NCBI RefSeq assembly: GCF_016745425.1
Contig: NZ_JAERVK010000014.1
Location: 1 to 64,000 of the forward strand
Direction: 5' to 3'
DNA from: Candidatus Methylomicrobium oryzae
Lineage (GTDB): Bacteria; Pseudomonadota; Gammaproteobacteria; Methylococcales; Methylomonadaceae
DNA: 64,000 nt
Each line of letters starts with the position of its first letter. The first letter of the stretch is position 1. The translations under genes and the position numbers were made by a program. The notes under the pieces are model-generated. The model had not been told where the DNA came from, ran no database searches, and saw nothing but the letters and a program-made list of their open reading frames with translations. This document shows, piece by piece, positions 52,628-61,866 of this stretch.

Positions 52628-54526
52628 ATGGCACAAGTTATCAACTCCAACATTTCTTCATTAAACGCCCAAAGAAACCTGAGTACGTCGCAGGCTTCGC
52701 TGGCGACTTCGCTGCAACGTTTGTCTTCCGGCCTGCGCATCAACAGTGCCAAGGACGACGCGGCCGGCCTGGCGATCAGCGAGCGTTTCACCACGCAAAT
52801 CCGGGGTAACGAACAAGCGCAACGTAACGCCAACGACGGTATCTCGCTGGCGCAAACGGCCGAAGGCGATTTGAACACGATCAGCAATAACCTGCAGCGG
52901 ATGCGCGAACTGGCGGTGCAGGCAGCCAATGCCACCAACTCCGATTCCGACCGTGCGGCGATCAACGGCGAAGTGCAATCGCTGATTTCGGAAATCGACC
53001 GGGTCGCGGAAAACTCGTCTTTCAACGGCACCAAGTTGCTGGATGGTTCGTTTACCGCTAAAAACTTCCAGATCGGCGCCAACAATTCTTCCAGCGACGT
53101 GATTCAGATTTCGTCGATTTCCAGCGCCCGGACTTCGGATTTGGGCAGCGCGGGTTCGTCTTACAAAGCCACCAATACCGGCGGGGTAACGACTGCAGCT
53201 CTTGCCTCCGGCGATTTGACGTTGAACGGCCAGCAGGTTGGTGCCTCGAAAATCGGTGCGTTGCCCGGCCAAAGCGCAGCCAGTGCGTTTTCGATCGCCG
53301 AAGCAATCAACGCGATTTCCGGGCAATCCGGCGTAACCGCGACCGCCAATCCGAATACTGTTACAGGCACTGCGGCTACAGCGTTCACTGCAATTGCAGC
53401 CGATACTTTCAGCATCAACGGAATCAATGTAGGCGCTGTTGCGGCCGGCACAACAGCAGCCGGGCAAGGTGCCAACATAGCAGCGGCGATCAATAAGGTA
53501 TCCACACAAACGGGCGTTACCGCTACCGCGAATACGACCACAGGGGCTTTGACCTTGACTGCCGCCGACGGCCGCGATATCAATATCGGATTGAACGGGG
53601 CGGCAGCCGATGCAACTACGGCAACAGCCAATAAAACAACGTTTTTGAGCCAGACCGGTTTGGCCTCTGCGAATGTAGGAACTCAAGGAAGCGAGACAAC
53701 TACAACTGTTGCTGCGGGAACATTTACAGCAGCAACTTCTACTACGGCTACGGATGCCTTCAATCTTTCTATTGATGGTATAGCGGTATTGGATGACACG
53801 TCCGGTGTTGTTGGTGCTGGTGGTATTACAGCAAGTGCCTTACAGTCGGCTATAGATACTTTCGCAAGTGCCAATAGTGCTGCTTATACCGTAACAGGCA
53901 CAGTTGCCGGAGGCGACCTGCAAATCTCCAAATTAGATGGTTCCGCGGTCGTGATTGCCAGTGCTTTCACCGATGGTTCTGGCGGGGCCGCAGCGGGTAC
54001 TACTGGGGGAGGCACTTTTTCCGGAGCTGGTTTTGTCGGCACCACGACAGCGGGTACAGGAACTGGTGTATCAGCAGGCGTCAATGCCGCGAATCATGGT
54101 ACCATCACCTTGTCCAGCACCAGCGCCGACGGCATTGTCCTCGGCGGTGCCGCGGCGGGCAATGCGGGCTTTACTGCGGGGACGACAACGGCTACTACCA
54201 CCTCGTCCGTGAACAGCATAGCTTCTTTGAATGTGCTGACCGCCGCCAATGCTTCGAAAGCCCTGGACGCAATCGATGGGGCTCTGCAGACGATCAACAC
54301 TTCGCGCGCCTCGCTCGGCTCTTACCAAAACCGTTTTGCTACCGTGGTGGACAGTCTGCAAACGCGGACCGAAAACTTGAGTGCATCGAAGAGCCGGATC
54401 ACCGATGCCGACTTCGCGAAGGAAACCGCCAACCTGACCCGCGCGCAAATCCTGCAGCAGGCCGGTACTGCGATGTTGTCTCAGGCCAATCAGCTTCCTC
54501 AAGGCGTTTTGAGTCTTTTGAGATAA
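52628..54526 (+). CDS. fliC: Flagellin
   Basis: A 632-residue flagellin. The D0/D1 ends are conserved: MAQVINSNISSLNAQRNL, LSSGLRINSAKDDAAGLAIS and at the C-terminus DADFAKETANLTRAQILQQAG...PQGVLSLLR. The middle (about residues 180-545) is a large Thr/Ala/Gly-rich surface region with lower GC than the rest. The length is above the common 270-500. Expressed late from the sigma-28 promoter at 52504, ended by the terminator at 54544. FliS at 56636 is its export chaperone. Confidence 0.96.
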   Translation: MAQVINSNISSLNAQRNLSTSQASLATSLQRLSSGLRINSAKDDAAGLAISERFTTQIRGNEQAQRNANDGISLAQTAEGDLNTISNNLQRMRELAVQAANATNSDSDRAAINGEVQSLISEIDRVAENSSFNGTKLLDGSFTAKNFQIGANNSSSDVIQISSISSARTSDLGSAGSSYKATNTGGVTTAALASGDLTLNGQQVGASKIGALPGQSAASAFSIAEAINAISGQSGVTATANPNTVTGTAATAFTAIAADTFSINGINVGAVAAGTTAAGQGANIAAAINKVSTQTGVTATANTTTGALTLTAADGRDINIGLNGAAADATTATANKTTFLSQTGLASANVGTQGSETTTTVAAGTFTAATSTTATDAFNLSIDGIAVLDDTSGVVGAGGITASALQSAIDTFASANSAAYTVTGTVAGGDLQISKLDGSAVVIASAFTDGSGGAAAGTTGGGTFSGAGFVGTTTAGTGTGVSAGVNAANHGTITLSSTSADGIVLGGAAAGNAGFTAGTTTATTTSSVNSIASLNVLTAANASKALDAIDGALQTINTSRASLGSYQNRFATVVDSLQTRTENLSASKSRITDADFAKETANLTRAQILQQAGTAMLSQANQLPQGVLSLLR

Positions 54527-54543
54527 TATAGTGCTATGCCATT

Positions 54544-54575
54544 GCCCGGCGGTGACGCCGGGCTTCCGTTTTTTC
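54544..54575 (+). terminator. Intrinsic terminator of fliC
   Basis: GCCCGGCG (54544-54551), loop GTGA, CGCCGGGC (54556-54563), followed by TTCCGTTTTTTC: a strong GC stem with a T run. Confidence 0.9.
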
Positions 54576-54612
54576 ATGATCATGGAAAGAGGAGTTTGAT
54601 GAGGAGGTTAAC

Positions 54613-55023
54613 ATGGACATTAGTACCAGCATGACTCAACAGCGCCCTCCTGCTCCGGCCGCAACGCCTGAGCCGGCGGTTCAGGCGAAAGTTCCGATCG
54701 ACCCGGCTCTGCAAGTTGAGGCGGCAAAGGTAGAGGCACGTCTTGTGCCTGATGCCGTTTCCGGCGCCGAGAAAAATCAGGCAAAAGATCCGGAAAAGTT
54801 GGGTAAGGCCGTCAGTAAACTGAACGATTTTGTGCAGAATATCCAGAGGGATCTGCAATTCAGCCTTGACGAGGAAAGCGGCGAGATGATCGTTAAAGTC
54901 ATCGATGCGAAAAGCCAACAAGTCATCCGGCAGATTCCGTCCGAAGAAGCATTGAGGTTGGCGCGCAGTCTAGCGGAGCAGAATGATAAGGGAAAATTGA
55001 CGATATTCAGTTCCACGGCCTGA
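54613..55023 (+). CDS. flaG: FlaG family flagellar protein
   Basis: A 136-residue FlaG. A disordered Pro/Ala-rich first half precedes the conserved C-terminal fold: LNDFVQNIQRDLQFSLDEESGEMIVKVIDAKSQQVIRQIP, then EEALRLARSL. FlaG limits filament length in some polar-flagellated bacteria. ATG 54613 has GAGGAGG seven bases upstream. It is before fliD in the order known from Pseudomonas and Vibrio. Confidence 0.92.
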   Translation: MDISTSMTQQRPPAPAATPEPAVQAKVPIDPALQVEAAKVEARLVPDAVSGAEKNQAKDPEKLGKAVSKLNDFVQNIQRDLQFSLDEESGEMIVKVIDAKSQQVIRQIPSEEALRLARSLAEQNDKGKLTIFSSTA

Positions 55024-55104
55024 TGAGTTCGGTATGATAGCCAAACGAAGAAAATCGTTTGCCCAGCGCATTGCGGCGCTGTTTTAAATAAGAGGTGACT
55101 CAAC

Positions 55105-56475
55105 ATGGCTGCAATTACTTCCGCCGGGGTAGGGTCCGGGCTGGATATCGAAGGCTTGGTGTCGAAGCTGGTGACTGCCGAAGGACAGCCGACGGTAAAT
55201 CGGTTAAACAGTCAAGAAGCCACATTACAAGCGGATCTTTCGGCCTACGGTTCGCTGAAAGGCGCCTTGTCTTCGTTTCAGACCAGCGTACAGGCGCTTA
55301 AGGAGCCTTCCGCGTTCAAGGTGCGCACCGCCACTTCCAGCAATCCCGATTTATTCACCGTAACCGCCGGCAGCGCCGCCGTGGCCGGCAGCTTCTCGAT
55401 CGTCGTCGACCAGCTGGCGCAGGCCGCGAAAGTGCGTTCCGGGGATTTCAGCGCCGAAACCGAGGTGGTAGGTGAAGGCAGTCTGACGATCGGTTTGGGA
55501 TCTTCCAGCTTCAACATTGCCGTCGGCGCCGATATGACTTTGGCCGGCCTTCGCGATGCGATCAACTCTGCTACGGATAATCCGGGCCTCAAGGCGGCGA
55601 TCATCAAAGTCGATACCGGTTCGCAATTGGTGCTGACTTCCGAAAAGGTCGGCGCCGCCAATACCGTCTCAATAACCGCAAATGATGTGAATGCGTCGGA
55701 CGGCAAGGATTTAACCCGGCTGGCGGCCGCCAATCTGACCACTGTCCAGTCCGCCCAGGATGCCATCATTCACATCGACGGGCAGCAGGTGACTCGTGAC
55801 AGCAACAGCTTTTCCGACGCGATTACCGGTGTTACCCTCTCATTGGTGAAAGCCGATCCGGCCACGACCGGCAAAGTCACCATCGCGATGGACAAAAGTT
55901 CCGTCACCTCCAAACTCAATGAGTTTATCAAGTCGTACAATTCGCTCGTCAAGACGATGAGCAATTTGTCCAGCTATAACGCCGCGACCCAAACCGGCGG
56001 GCCGTTGCTGGGCGACGCCACGTTGCGCGGCGTACAGAATCAGCTTCGCCAAGTGCTGTCGGGTGTCGTGCAAGGTGGGGGCAGTATCTCGGCTTTAGCC
56101 GATATCGGCATTGTCAGCGATAAAACCGGCAACTTGCAGCTGGATTCCGCCAAACTGGACAAAGCGATGACGGCCAATTTCGATGCCATCGCCAATTTAT
56201 TTTCTTCCGAAAACGGCTTGGCCAAAAAATTCGACAGCACTTTAAAAGAGTATCTGGCTTCCGATGGCCCTTTGTCTTCGCGCCTCAACGGCGTCAACAA
56301 AAGCATTGCCGATATTACCGATCAACGTAAAGCCCTTGACGTGAGGCTGACCGCGCTGGAGTCCCGCTACCGCAAGCAGTTTACGGCGATGGATGCCTTG
56401 GTGGCGCAATTGCAGAGTACCGGGAGCTTCTTGACACAACAATTGGACAGTTTACCCGGCGTCGTGGCGTCGTAA
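55105..56475 (+). CDS. fliD: Flagellar hook-associated protein 2 (filament cap)
   Basis: A 456-residue FliD. N-terminal ITSAGVGSGLDIEGLVSKLV is a hallmark; the C-terminal coiled coil ends LESRYRKQFTAMDALVAQLQSTGSFLTQQLDSL. The middle domains have the typical VDQLAQAAK. It caps the growing filament and folds flagellin subunits. Located between flaG and fliS as expected. Confidence 0.95.
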   Translation: MAAITSAGVGSGLDIEGLVSKLVTAEGQPTVNRLNSQEATLQADLSAYGSLKGALSSFQTSVQALKEPSAFKVRTATSSNPDLFTVTAGSAAVAGSFSIVVDQLAQAAKVRSGDFSAETEVVGEGSLTIGLGSSSFNIAVGADMTLAGLRDAINSATDNPGLKAAIIKVDTGSQLVLTSEKVGAANTVSITANDVNASDGKDLTRLAAANLTTVQSAQDAIIHIDGQQVTRDSNSFSDAITGVTLSLVKADPATTGKVTIAMDKSSVTSKLNEFIKSYNSLVKTMSNLSSYNAATQTGGPLLGDATLRGVQNQLRQVLSGVVQGGGSISALADIGIVSDKTGNLQLDSAKLDKAMTANFDAIANLFSSENGLAKKFDSTLKEYLASDGPLSSRLNGVNKSIADITDQRKALDVRLTALESRYRKQFTAMDALVAQLQSTGSFLTQQLDSLPGVVAS

Positions 56476-56556
56476 GTACAGATGGATAAGACGCTTTTGC
56501 TGAGTTTTAGCAAAATCGGAATATCAGAAAATTAGCAATTTTTTTTCTTTTAGCCC

Positions 56557-56583
56557 TAAAGTTCCAGATAAAACTGCCGCTAA
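56557..56583 (+). promoter_or_regulatory. Sigma-28 (FliA) promoter upstream of fliS
   Basis: TAAAGTTC (56557-56564), an 11-base spacer and GCCGCTAA (56576-56583): one mismatch in each half to the FliA consensus. It is 53 bases before the fliS start. Confidence 0.8.
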
Positions 56584-56635
56584 AGTTATCGGATAATTCT
56601 GATTTCAAAGCATAAAAAATACAGAGGAGAGTCAA

Positions 56636-57028
56636 ATGAATGCTAGCCTGGCAATGAACCAATACAAAGAAGTGCGTGTTCAGTCCTCGGTGATGGATGC
56701 GACGCCGCACCGCCTTATCCAGATGCTGATGGAAGGGGTGCTCGAAAAAATCGCGCTGGCGAAAGGCAATATCCTTCGGAAAGAAATCGCTCAAAAAGGC
56801 GAGAACATCAGTAAAGCCATTACGATCGTCGGCGGATTGCAGGCCTCGTTGGATAAGGAAAAAGGCGGCGAGTTGGCGGAGAATCTGAATAGCCTGTATG
56901 ACTATATGTCTCAACGGCTGTTGATGGCCAACATTCAGAGCAACGAAGCGATTCTCGATGAGGTTGCCGATTTGATGCTTGAAATTAAAGCCGGATGGGA
57001 CGAGATCCCCGGTATTTTGAACGTTTAG
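56636..57028 (+). CDS. fliS: Flagellin export chaperone FliS
   Basis: A 130-residue four-helix FliS. YKEVRVQSSVMDATPHRLIQMLMEGVLEKI is the family start; SLYDYMSQRLLMANIQSNEAILDEVADLMLEIKAGWDEI the end. Binds the disordered C-terminus of flagellin to stop early polymerisation. Confidence 0.95.
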   Translation: MNASLAMNQYKEVRVQSSVMDATPHRLIQMLMEGVLEKIALAKGNILRKEIAQKGENISKAITIVGGLQASLDKEKGGELAENLNSLYDYMSQRLLMANIQSNEAILDEVADLMLEIKAGWDEIPGILNV

Positions 57029-57044
57029 GACCGGTTGGTTCTAA

Positions 57045-57350
57045 ATGAACGACAGGATAGCCGATCTTCAGCAACTGGTTGAGCTGACCCGGGCAATGCT
57101 GGAAAAAGCCCAGGTTTCGCTTTGGGAGGAGGTGATCGCCTTAGAAGCGAATAGGCGCGAGCGGATTTCCGCCTTTTTTCTCACCCCTGTTGAGCCTGAA
57201 TTGGTTTCTCCGGTTGCGGAAAGTATCCGAAATATTCTGGCGATGGATCATGAAATAGCGACGCTAGGACTGGCCGAAAAACAGGAGGCGAGCCTGGCTT
57301 TACGGCAGATGGAGCAGGGAAAGAAAGCAGTGAAGGCGTACAGTATTTAG
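57045..57350 (+). CDS. fliT: FliT-like flagellar chaperone
   Basis: A 101-residue helical protein after fliS. Helices with WEEVIALEANRRERISAFF (typical FliT/FliS-adjacent pattern) and IRNILAMDHEIATL. It binds FliD and, in enteric bacteria, other regulators. Sequence similarity within FliT is low, so the call uses position and helix pattern together. Confidence 0.8.
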   Translation: MNDRIADLQQLVELTRAMLEKAQVSLWEEVIALEANRRERISAFFLTPVEPELVSPVAESIRNILAMDHEIATLGLAEKQEASLALRQMEQGKKAVKAYSI

Positions 57351-57420
57351 CAGGTAGCCTTGATGAAGCTTCGCGGAACCGAGGGGGCTGCGAAGCTCGA
57401 ACACCGCATGTTGTCCAGGC

Positions 57421-57469
57421 CGCAGAGTTTCCGCAGGCTTCAAGGTGTCTGCACTATGCAAACGTTAGG
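57421..57469 (+). repeat. Direct repeat flanking the vapBC insert, left copy
   Basis: CGCAGAGTTTCCGCAGGCTT, CAAGGT, then AAACGTTAGG-ATG-GG. It is repeated in the same orientation at 58291-58336 with few changes (CGCACGGTTTCCATAGGCTT, CAAGGT, AAACGTTAGGGATGGGG). The two copies bracket the toxin-antitoxin genes. Confidence 0.7.
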
Positions 57470-57523
57470 AATGAGGTTGAAAAATCCTATCCCGCGTGGG
57501 ATTTCCTTGAGGACCCTATCAAT

Positions 57524-57945
57524 TCAGTGCGTTAGGCGATTCGGCATAATCAACTCGACGCTGGGCAAGGAGGTGCTAAAGCGCCCCCGGTTCCGCGTAA
57601 TCAGCCGGTAATTTGCTACTGCGGTGTGAGCCCCAATGAAAAAATCCGGCAGCCCATTGCTTTTGCCGCCGTGGCGCTTCTTGTACTGTAAAAAGGCTTT
57701 CCCCGCCAAAAACAGGGTCTCTTTCGGGATCGGCTGGATGACGAAGCCCAGATGTTCGAACAACGATTCCACTTCTTCGATGCGCTCGAATCCTATGGAG
57801 CACTCGGCGTAAATGATCGGGTTAATGACCAGGATATTGTTCTGGTCGAATTGCTCCAGGATTGCGACGCTCCATTCGAACCAGGCGCTTTCACAGGGTC
57901 GGACAGGTCTGTGACCATGCAGCTATCGATCAGGATAACGGCCAT
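57524..57945 (-). pseudogene. vapC: VapC PIN-domain toxin, frameshifted
   Basis: ATG 57945 reads MAVILIDSCMVTDLSDP, then the frame is lost at a short G run (57897-57899 on the plus strand, three where four are needed). The next frame continues SAWFEWSVAILEQFDQ, NPIIYAECSIGFERIEEVESL, then LPDFFIGAHTAVANYRLITRN to RLTH. First Asp (ID), Glu in YAEC and DFFIGAH are the PIN acidic residues. Joined, it is about 141 residues, a usual VapC size. Type II toxin, an RNase acting on tRNA or rRNA; probably inactive here. Confidence 0.8.
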
Positions 57946-58175
57946 CAGCCGGCTCGCGTTAAGGCCATGATATCGCCGGTGTTCATCGTTAATTTTGCCG
58001 TTTTATGAGCGGTTCGGAACCGGCTGGCTTTTTGAGGCCGGCCTTTGACTTTGGCGATGTACCAGCGCCCGTTTTCGTCCTGCACGAATTCGATCTCGGT
58101 TTCGGCGGGAAGAATGCCCATGCTTTCCCGGACGTTTTGAGGAATGGTGACTTGGCCTTTGCTTGTAACGCGCAT
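57945..58175 (-). CDS. vapB: VapB-type antitoxin (AbrB/SpoVT fold)
   Basis: A 76-residue antitoxin. The swapped-hairpin DNA-binding motif is MRVTSKGQVTIPQNVRESMG...ETEIEFV, and the C-terminal part (RTAHKTAKLTMNTGDIMAL) is the toxin-binding region. It starts at ATG 58175 and its stop overlaps the toxin start (TGATG). Intact, although the toxin is broken. The pair interrupts the flagellar cluster between fliT and fliL. Confidence 0.9.
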   Translation of the reverse strand: MRVTSKGQVTIPQNVRESMGILPAETEIEFVQDENGRWYIAKVKGRPQKASRFRTAHKTAKLTMNTGDIMALTRAG

Positions 58176-58740
58176 GATGATTACCAGGGGGAAAGTAATA
58201 CTTTAACAGTAGTACTCTATAGCGGAAAAAGTAAATATAGAGAGAGGAAAAATATATATCCTCTCGCCGGAGGAGGCATATTGCCGTGGCCGCACGGTTT
58301 CCATAGGCTTCAAGGTATAGAAACGTTAGGGATGGGGTTTGCCAACCCCGTACTGCGTGAGAGTTCTTCTTTTTTGTAATCCTTCACCGGCTGTATGGCG
58401 TGTCTTTTTTACCCCTTTTCTTTTTTATCCGCTTGAAGGCTACGAGAAAGCGTGTGTTTCTGAGCCCTTCCTATCGCTTTCCCCTGCCAATGTCTATAAT
58501 ATTAGAATCAAAAAATTTATGCCGATCCGGCTGATCAGGTTCCTGCTGATTTTAATTTCTCTTTTCTAAACCGATGTTCTCAGGCTGTTACTTCGCCAAT
58601 TTTTCGGCTTCATCGACATCGCAATGATGGGCTTGTTAACTTGACGTCATCGGTTCTGATCAAGGAAAAAACAAATTCACAGCTCTGGACCGTGGCAGTT
58701 GGCAACGGCAGGTGGTTCACGCATACAAAGGACTTCGATT
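58176..58740. other. Region between vapB and fliL
   Basis: About 565 bases without a gene. It has the right direct repeat (58291-58336), a T-rich stretch and the leader of fliL. I could not identify a sigma-54 or sigma-28 box for fliL with confidence. Confidence 0.5.
58291..58336 (+). repeat. Direct repeat flanking the vapBC insert, right copy
   Basis: CGCACGGTTTCCATAGGCTT, then CAAGGT and AAACGTTAGGGATGGGG; same orientation as 57421-57469. It is followed by a TTTGCCAACCCCG stretch that is only partly shared. Confidence 0.7.
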
Positions 58741-59244
58741 ATGGCAGAATCCGATCAAAAAGGTGATAACGGTAAAAAATCTACAATGAAACTGCTCGCC
58801 ATTGTTCTGGTGGGAGTTTTATTAGCCGGTGGTATAGGCGCTGGCGTCTTCTATTATCTCCAACATAAGGACAATGGCGAAAAAACGGCGCATAACGATG
58901 AAGAGGAAGAGGAAGAGGAAGCTGAAAAGCTTTATTATGAGATGGCTAAACCCCTGACGGTGAATTTTCCCAGAGGCTCATCCATTCAGATGATCCAAAT
59001 TTCGCTCGCTTTTCTGGTTGCCGGCAAAGAGGACGCCTTGGAAGTTTTGAAAAAGCATGAGCCAATGATTCGCAATAACTTATTAATGCTGATCAGTGCT
59101 CAAAAACCCGAAAACTTGAACATGCGTGAGGAGAAGGAAAAACTGCGCGCCGCCATGTTGAATGAGGTGACTTCTATTTTGAAAAAAATGGCAGGAAAGA
59201 GTCAGGTTAAGGAATTGTTTTTTACTGCCTTCGTCATGCAATAG
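58741..59244 (+). CDS. fliL: Flagellar basal-body-associated protein FliL
   Basis: A 167-residue FliL from ATG 58741. One N-terminal membrane helix (LLAIVLVGVLLAGGIGAGVFYYL), an acidic linker of consecutive Glu residues, then the periplasmic stomatin-like domain: YYEMAKPLTVNFPRGSSIQMI, MIRNNLLMLISAQKPENL and VKELFFTAFVMQ. It supports stators around the MS ring. First gene of the fliLMNOPQR-flhB series, three bases before fliM. Confidence 0.93.
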   Translation: MAESDQKGDNGKKSTMKLLAIVLVGVLLAGGIGAGVFYYLQHKDNGEKTAHNDEEEEEEEAEKLYYEMAKPLTVNFPRGSSIQMIQISLAFLVAGKEDALEVLKKHEPMIRNNLLMLISAQKPENLNMREEKEKLRAAMLNEVTSILKKMAGKSQVKELFFTAFVMQ

Positions 59245-59247
59245 ATT

Positions 59248-60252
59248 ATGAGTACGTCGGATTTACTTTCCCAGGAAGAGATCGAGGCTCTGCTCAATAG
59301 TGTTGAAGAGGGCGATTTTGAGCCTGAAACCGAAATTGAAAGCGTAGCAGAGAAAGTTCATACTCGAGATGTCGTCAAGGCCTATGACTTCAACACCCAG
59401 GAAAGGGTGGTCCAGCGGCGCCATATACGCACGCTGGAGATGATTAACGACCGTTTCTCCAACTCTTTCCGTACATCGCTGTTTAAATTGTTGCACCGTT
59501 CTCCGGAAATTTTCGTATCGGGGATTCAGTTTCAGAAGTTTTCCGATTTTATGGACCGATTGCGCACTCCGACCAACTTGAATATTGTTCGGATTTCCCC
59601 GCTTCGGGGACGGGCATTGATCGTGATGGACCCCTACTTCGTGTTTACCGTGGTCGATAATTTCTTTGGCGGCAACGGTCAGTACGATCACAATTCTCAA
59701 GGCCGCGAATTTACCCGGACCGAAATGAGGGTAATCCAGAAGATACTGGACATGATTTTCAAAGACCTGAAAGATGCCTGGGAGCCGGTGCTGGCGATCA
59801 ATTTCGAATATTTAAGTTCGGAAGTCAATCCGAATTATGCGGCGATTGTCGGAGTGGACGATTATGTGATGATCACCACTGTCAACATTGCATTGGAGGG
59901 AGGCGGCGGCGATATCAACATTTTGATGCCCTATGCGATGATCGAACCGATTAAGGGATTGTTGGAGACGGTGGGGGAGGACAGTGCGGAATCCGATACA
60001 CAATGGCGGGCGGCTTTGAGAAAAGAAGTGATGGAGGCTAAATTGAAAGTGAATACCCAGTTGGTCGAGAAGAACCTGTCCATCAGCGATATTTTGCGGT
60101 TGAAGAAAGGCGATATCATCCCGATCGACATGCCGAAAACCCTGTCCTTAAAGGCCGAAGGCGTGTCTGTCTTTACGTGCAGACCTTGCACCTCGGAAGG
60201 TCATTATGCCGTGCAGATTATTGATAAGGTAGTGAGAACCGAGTCCGTGTAA
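59248..60252 (+). CDS. fliM: Flagellar motor switch protein FliM
   Basis: A 334-residue FliM. LLSQEEIEALLNSVEEGDF is the N-terminal CheY-P binding peptide; middle domain with RNSFRTSLF-like NRFSNSFRTSLFKLLHR and VVDNFFGGNGQY; C-terminal SpoA domain to VRTESV. It couples CheY-P binding to a change of rotation. Confidence 0.96.
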   Translation: MSTSDLLSQEEIEALLNSVEEGDFEPETEIESVAEKVHTRDVVKAYDFNTQERVVQRRHIRTLEMINDRFSNSFRTSLFKLLHRSPEIFVSGIQFQKFSDFMDRLRTPTNLNIVRISPLRGRALIVMDPYFVFTVVDNFFGGNGQYDHNSQGREFTRTEMRVIQKILDMIFKDLKDAWEPVLAINFEYLSSEVNPNYAAIVGVDDYVMITTVNIALEGGGGDINILMPYAMIEPIKGLLETVGEDSAESDTQWRAALRKEVMEAKLKVNTQLVEKNLSISDILRLKKGDIIPIDMPKTLSLKAEGVSVFTCRPCTSEGHYAVQIIDKVVRTESV

Positions 60253-60296
60253 GTGATTCGGGTAGTGTTAACAATTCAAATGGTTATACAAACAAT

Positions 60297-60662
60297 ATGA
60301 ATAAAGATCCCCTTGAATCGGGTGAAGTTAAAGTTAATGAATTCGAAGAAGCGGGAACTCTTCACAATGAATACGAGAAACCGTTAAGCGCCTCATCGGA
60401 AGAACTCAATCTCGACGTCATTCTGGATGTCCCTGTTACCCTTTCCATGGAATTTGGCCGGACCCAGATCAGCATCAGAAATTTGTTGAAATTGAATCAG
60501 GGGTCGATTGTCGAACTCGACCGTCTCGCGGGCGAACCGCTCGATATCCTGGTTAACGGCACCTTGGTTGCGCATGGCGAAGTGGTTGTCGTCAATGAAA
60601 AATTCGGTATTCGCCTGACCGACATTATCAGTCTGTCTGAACGCGTCAAAAGACTGGCCTGA
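60297..60662 (+). CDS. fliN: Flagellar motor switch protein FliN
   Basis: A 121-residue FliN. The SpoA domain covers about 40-121: LDVILDVPVTLSMEFGRTQISIRNLLKLNQGSIVELDRLAGEPLDILVNG, then VVVNEKFGIRLTDI. Forms the C-ring base with FliM. Stop and the fliO start overlap by one base. Confidence 0.96.
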   Translation: MNKDPLESGEVKVNEFEEAGTLHNEYEKPLSASSEELNLDVILDVPVTLSMEFGRTQISIRNLLKLNQGSIVELDRLAGEPLDILVNGTLVAHGEVVVVNEKFGIRLTDIISLSERVKRLA

Positions 60663-61102
60663 TGTCGATAAAACCTATCTTTTGCGTTTTTTTATTTCTA
60701 TGTTCACCCGTGAGTTTTGCCTTGCCGAAGGATGTTTCAAAACCGCCCTTTCGAAGCGTGGCTTCCGCTGACCTGGTCCATTGGACTCTAGGGCTCCTGG
60801 TTGTACTGGGGATTTTTTTTCTTTGCATTTGGGTTATCGGCAAATTCAGCCGAATGACTGCGGCCGGTGCAGAGAGGATGCGAGTGATCGGCGGACTCTC
60901 CCTGGGCATGCGGGAAAAAGTCATCCTGTTGCAGGTAGGTAAAAAACAACTGGTTCTAGGTGTTACGCCCGGCCGGATTCAGACCTTGCATGTGCTGGAG
61001 GGAGATGACTGTTTGGCCGGAGAGGACGCCGCCAAAAGTTCCGTCAAGGGCGTATTTGCTCAAAAACTCATGCAAGCGATTAAATCCCGTTCCGATGCGT
61101 AG
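60662..61102 (+). CDS. fliO: Flagellar biosynthesis protein FliO
   Basis: A 146-residue FliO with an N-terminal signal-like helix, a main membrane helix ([21 protein letters not shown]) and a cytoplasmic part ([39 protein letters not shown]) typical of the family. Helps FliP assemble in the export gate. Overlaps fliP by 8 bases. Confidence 0.92.
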   Translation: MSIKPIFCVFLFLCSPVSFALPKDVSKPPFRSVASADLVHWTLGLLVVLGIFFLCIWVIGKFSRMTAAGAERMRVIGGLSLGMREKVILLQVGKKQLVLGVTPGRIQTLHVLEGDDCLAGEDAAKSSVKGVFAQKLMQAIKSRSDA

Positions 61103-61850
61103 CTCCCTCGTGTTGACTGTTTTGCTCATGGCCGCCGGTTGTCTATGGACTGAGGCGCCTGTGTTCGCAGCCGGAATCGAGGCCGTTACCGTAACCACCG
61201 GCAAACAGGGCAGCCAGACCTATAGCGTCACGATCCAGATTCTGGCGTTAATGACCTTGCTGACCGTGTTGCCGGCGTTGCTGCTGACGATGACCGCGTT
61301 TACCCGGATCGTGATTGTACTGAGTTTACTGCGGCAGGCTCTAGGCACGGGACAGGCGCCAAGCAATCAGGTGTTATTGGGCTTGTCTTTGTTTTTGACG
61401 ATTTTCATCATGATGCCGGTACTTGAGAAAGTCAATACGGAGGCGGTGCAGCCTTACCTCGAAGAAAAAATCGATGCGGCTACGGCAATTACCAAAGCTT
61501 CGGAGCCGTTCCGCCAGTTTATGCTGAAGCAAACCCGCGAAACCGATCTGGAGATGTTTATCAGGATCTCCGGACATGGCGACCTGAATTCCGTCGAAGA
61601 GGTTCCTTTTTCATTATTGCTTTCCGCTTATGTCACGAGCGAGTTGAAAACGGCTTTTCAAATAGGATTTCTGATTTTCCTGCCGTTTCTGATCATCGAT
61701 CTTGTCGTTGCGAGTGTGCTGATGACGATGGGGATGATGATGCTGTCCCCGATGATCGTTTCATTGCCGTTCAAAATCATGTTGTTCGTGCTGGCCGATG
61801 GCTGGTCCTTAATTATGGAGATGTTGGCGGCGAGTTTTTACGTCAACTGA
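61095..61850 (+). CDS. fliP: Flagellar export gate protein FliP
   Basis: A 251-residue FliP from ATG 61095. A cleavable signal (to about residue 25) precedes the gate: [43 protein letters not shown], and at the end [24 protein letters not shown]. Start inside fliO. Core of the type III export channel with FliQ and FliR. Confidence 0.96.
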   Translation: MRSSLVLTVLLMAAGCLWTEAPVFAAGIEAVTVTTGKQGSQTYSVTIQILALMTLLTVLPALLLTMTAFTRIVIVLSLLRQALGTGQAPSNQVLLGLSLFLTIFIMMPVLEKVNTEAVQPYLEEKIDAATAITKASEPFRQFMLKQTRETDLEMFIRISGHGDLNSVEEVPFSLLLSAYVTSELKTAFQIGFLIFLPFLIIDLVVASVLMTMGMMMLSPMIVSLPFKIMLFVLADGWSLIMEMLAASFYVN

Positions 61851-61866
61851 AATCAAAGTCAAAATT

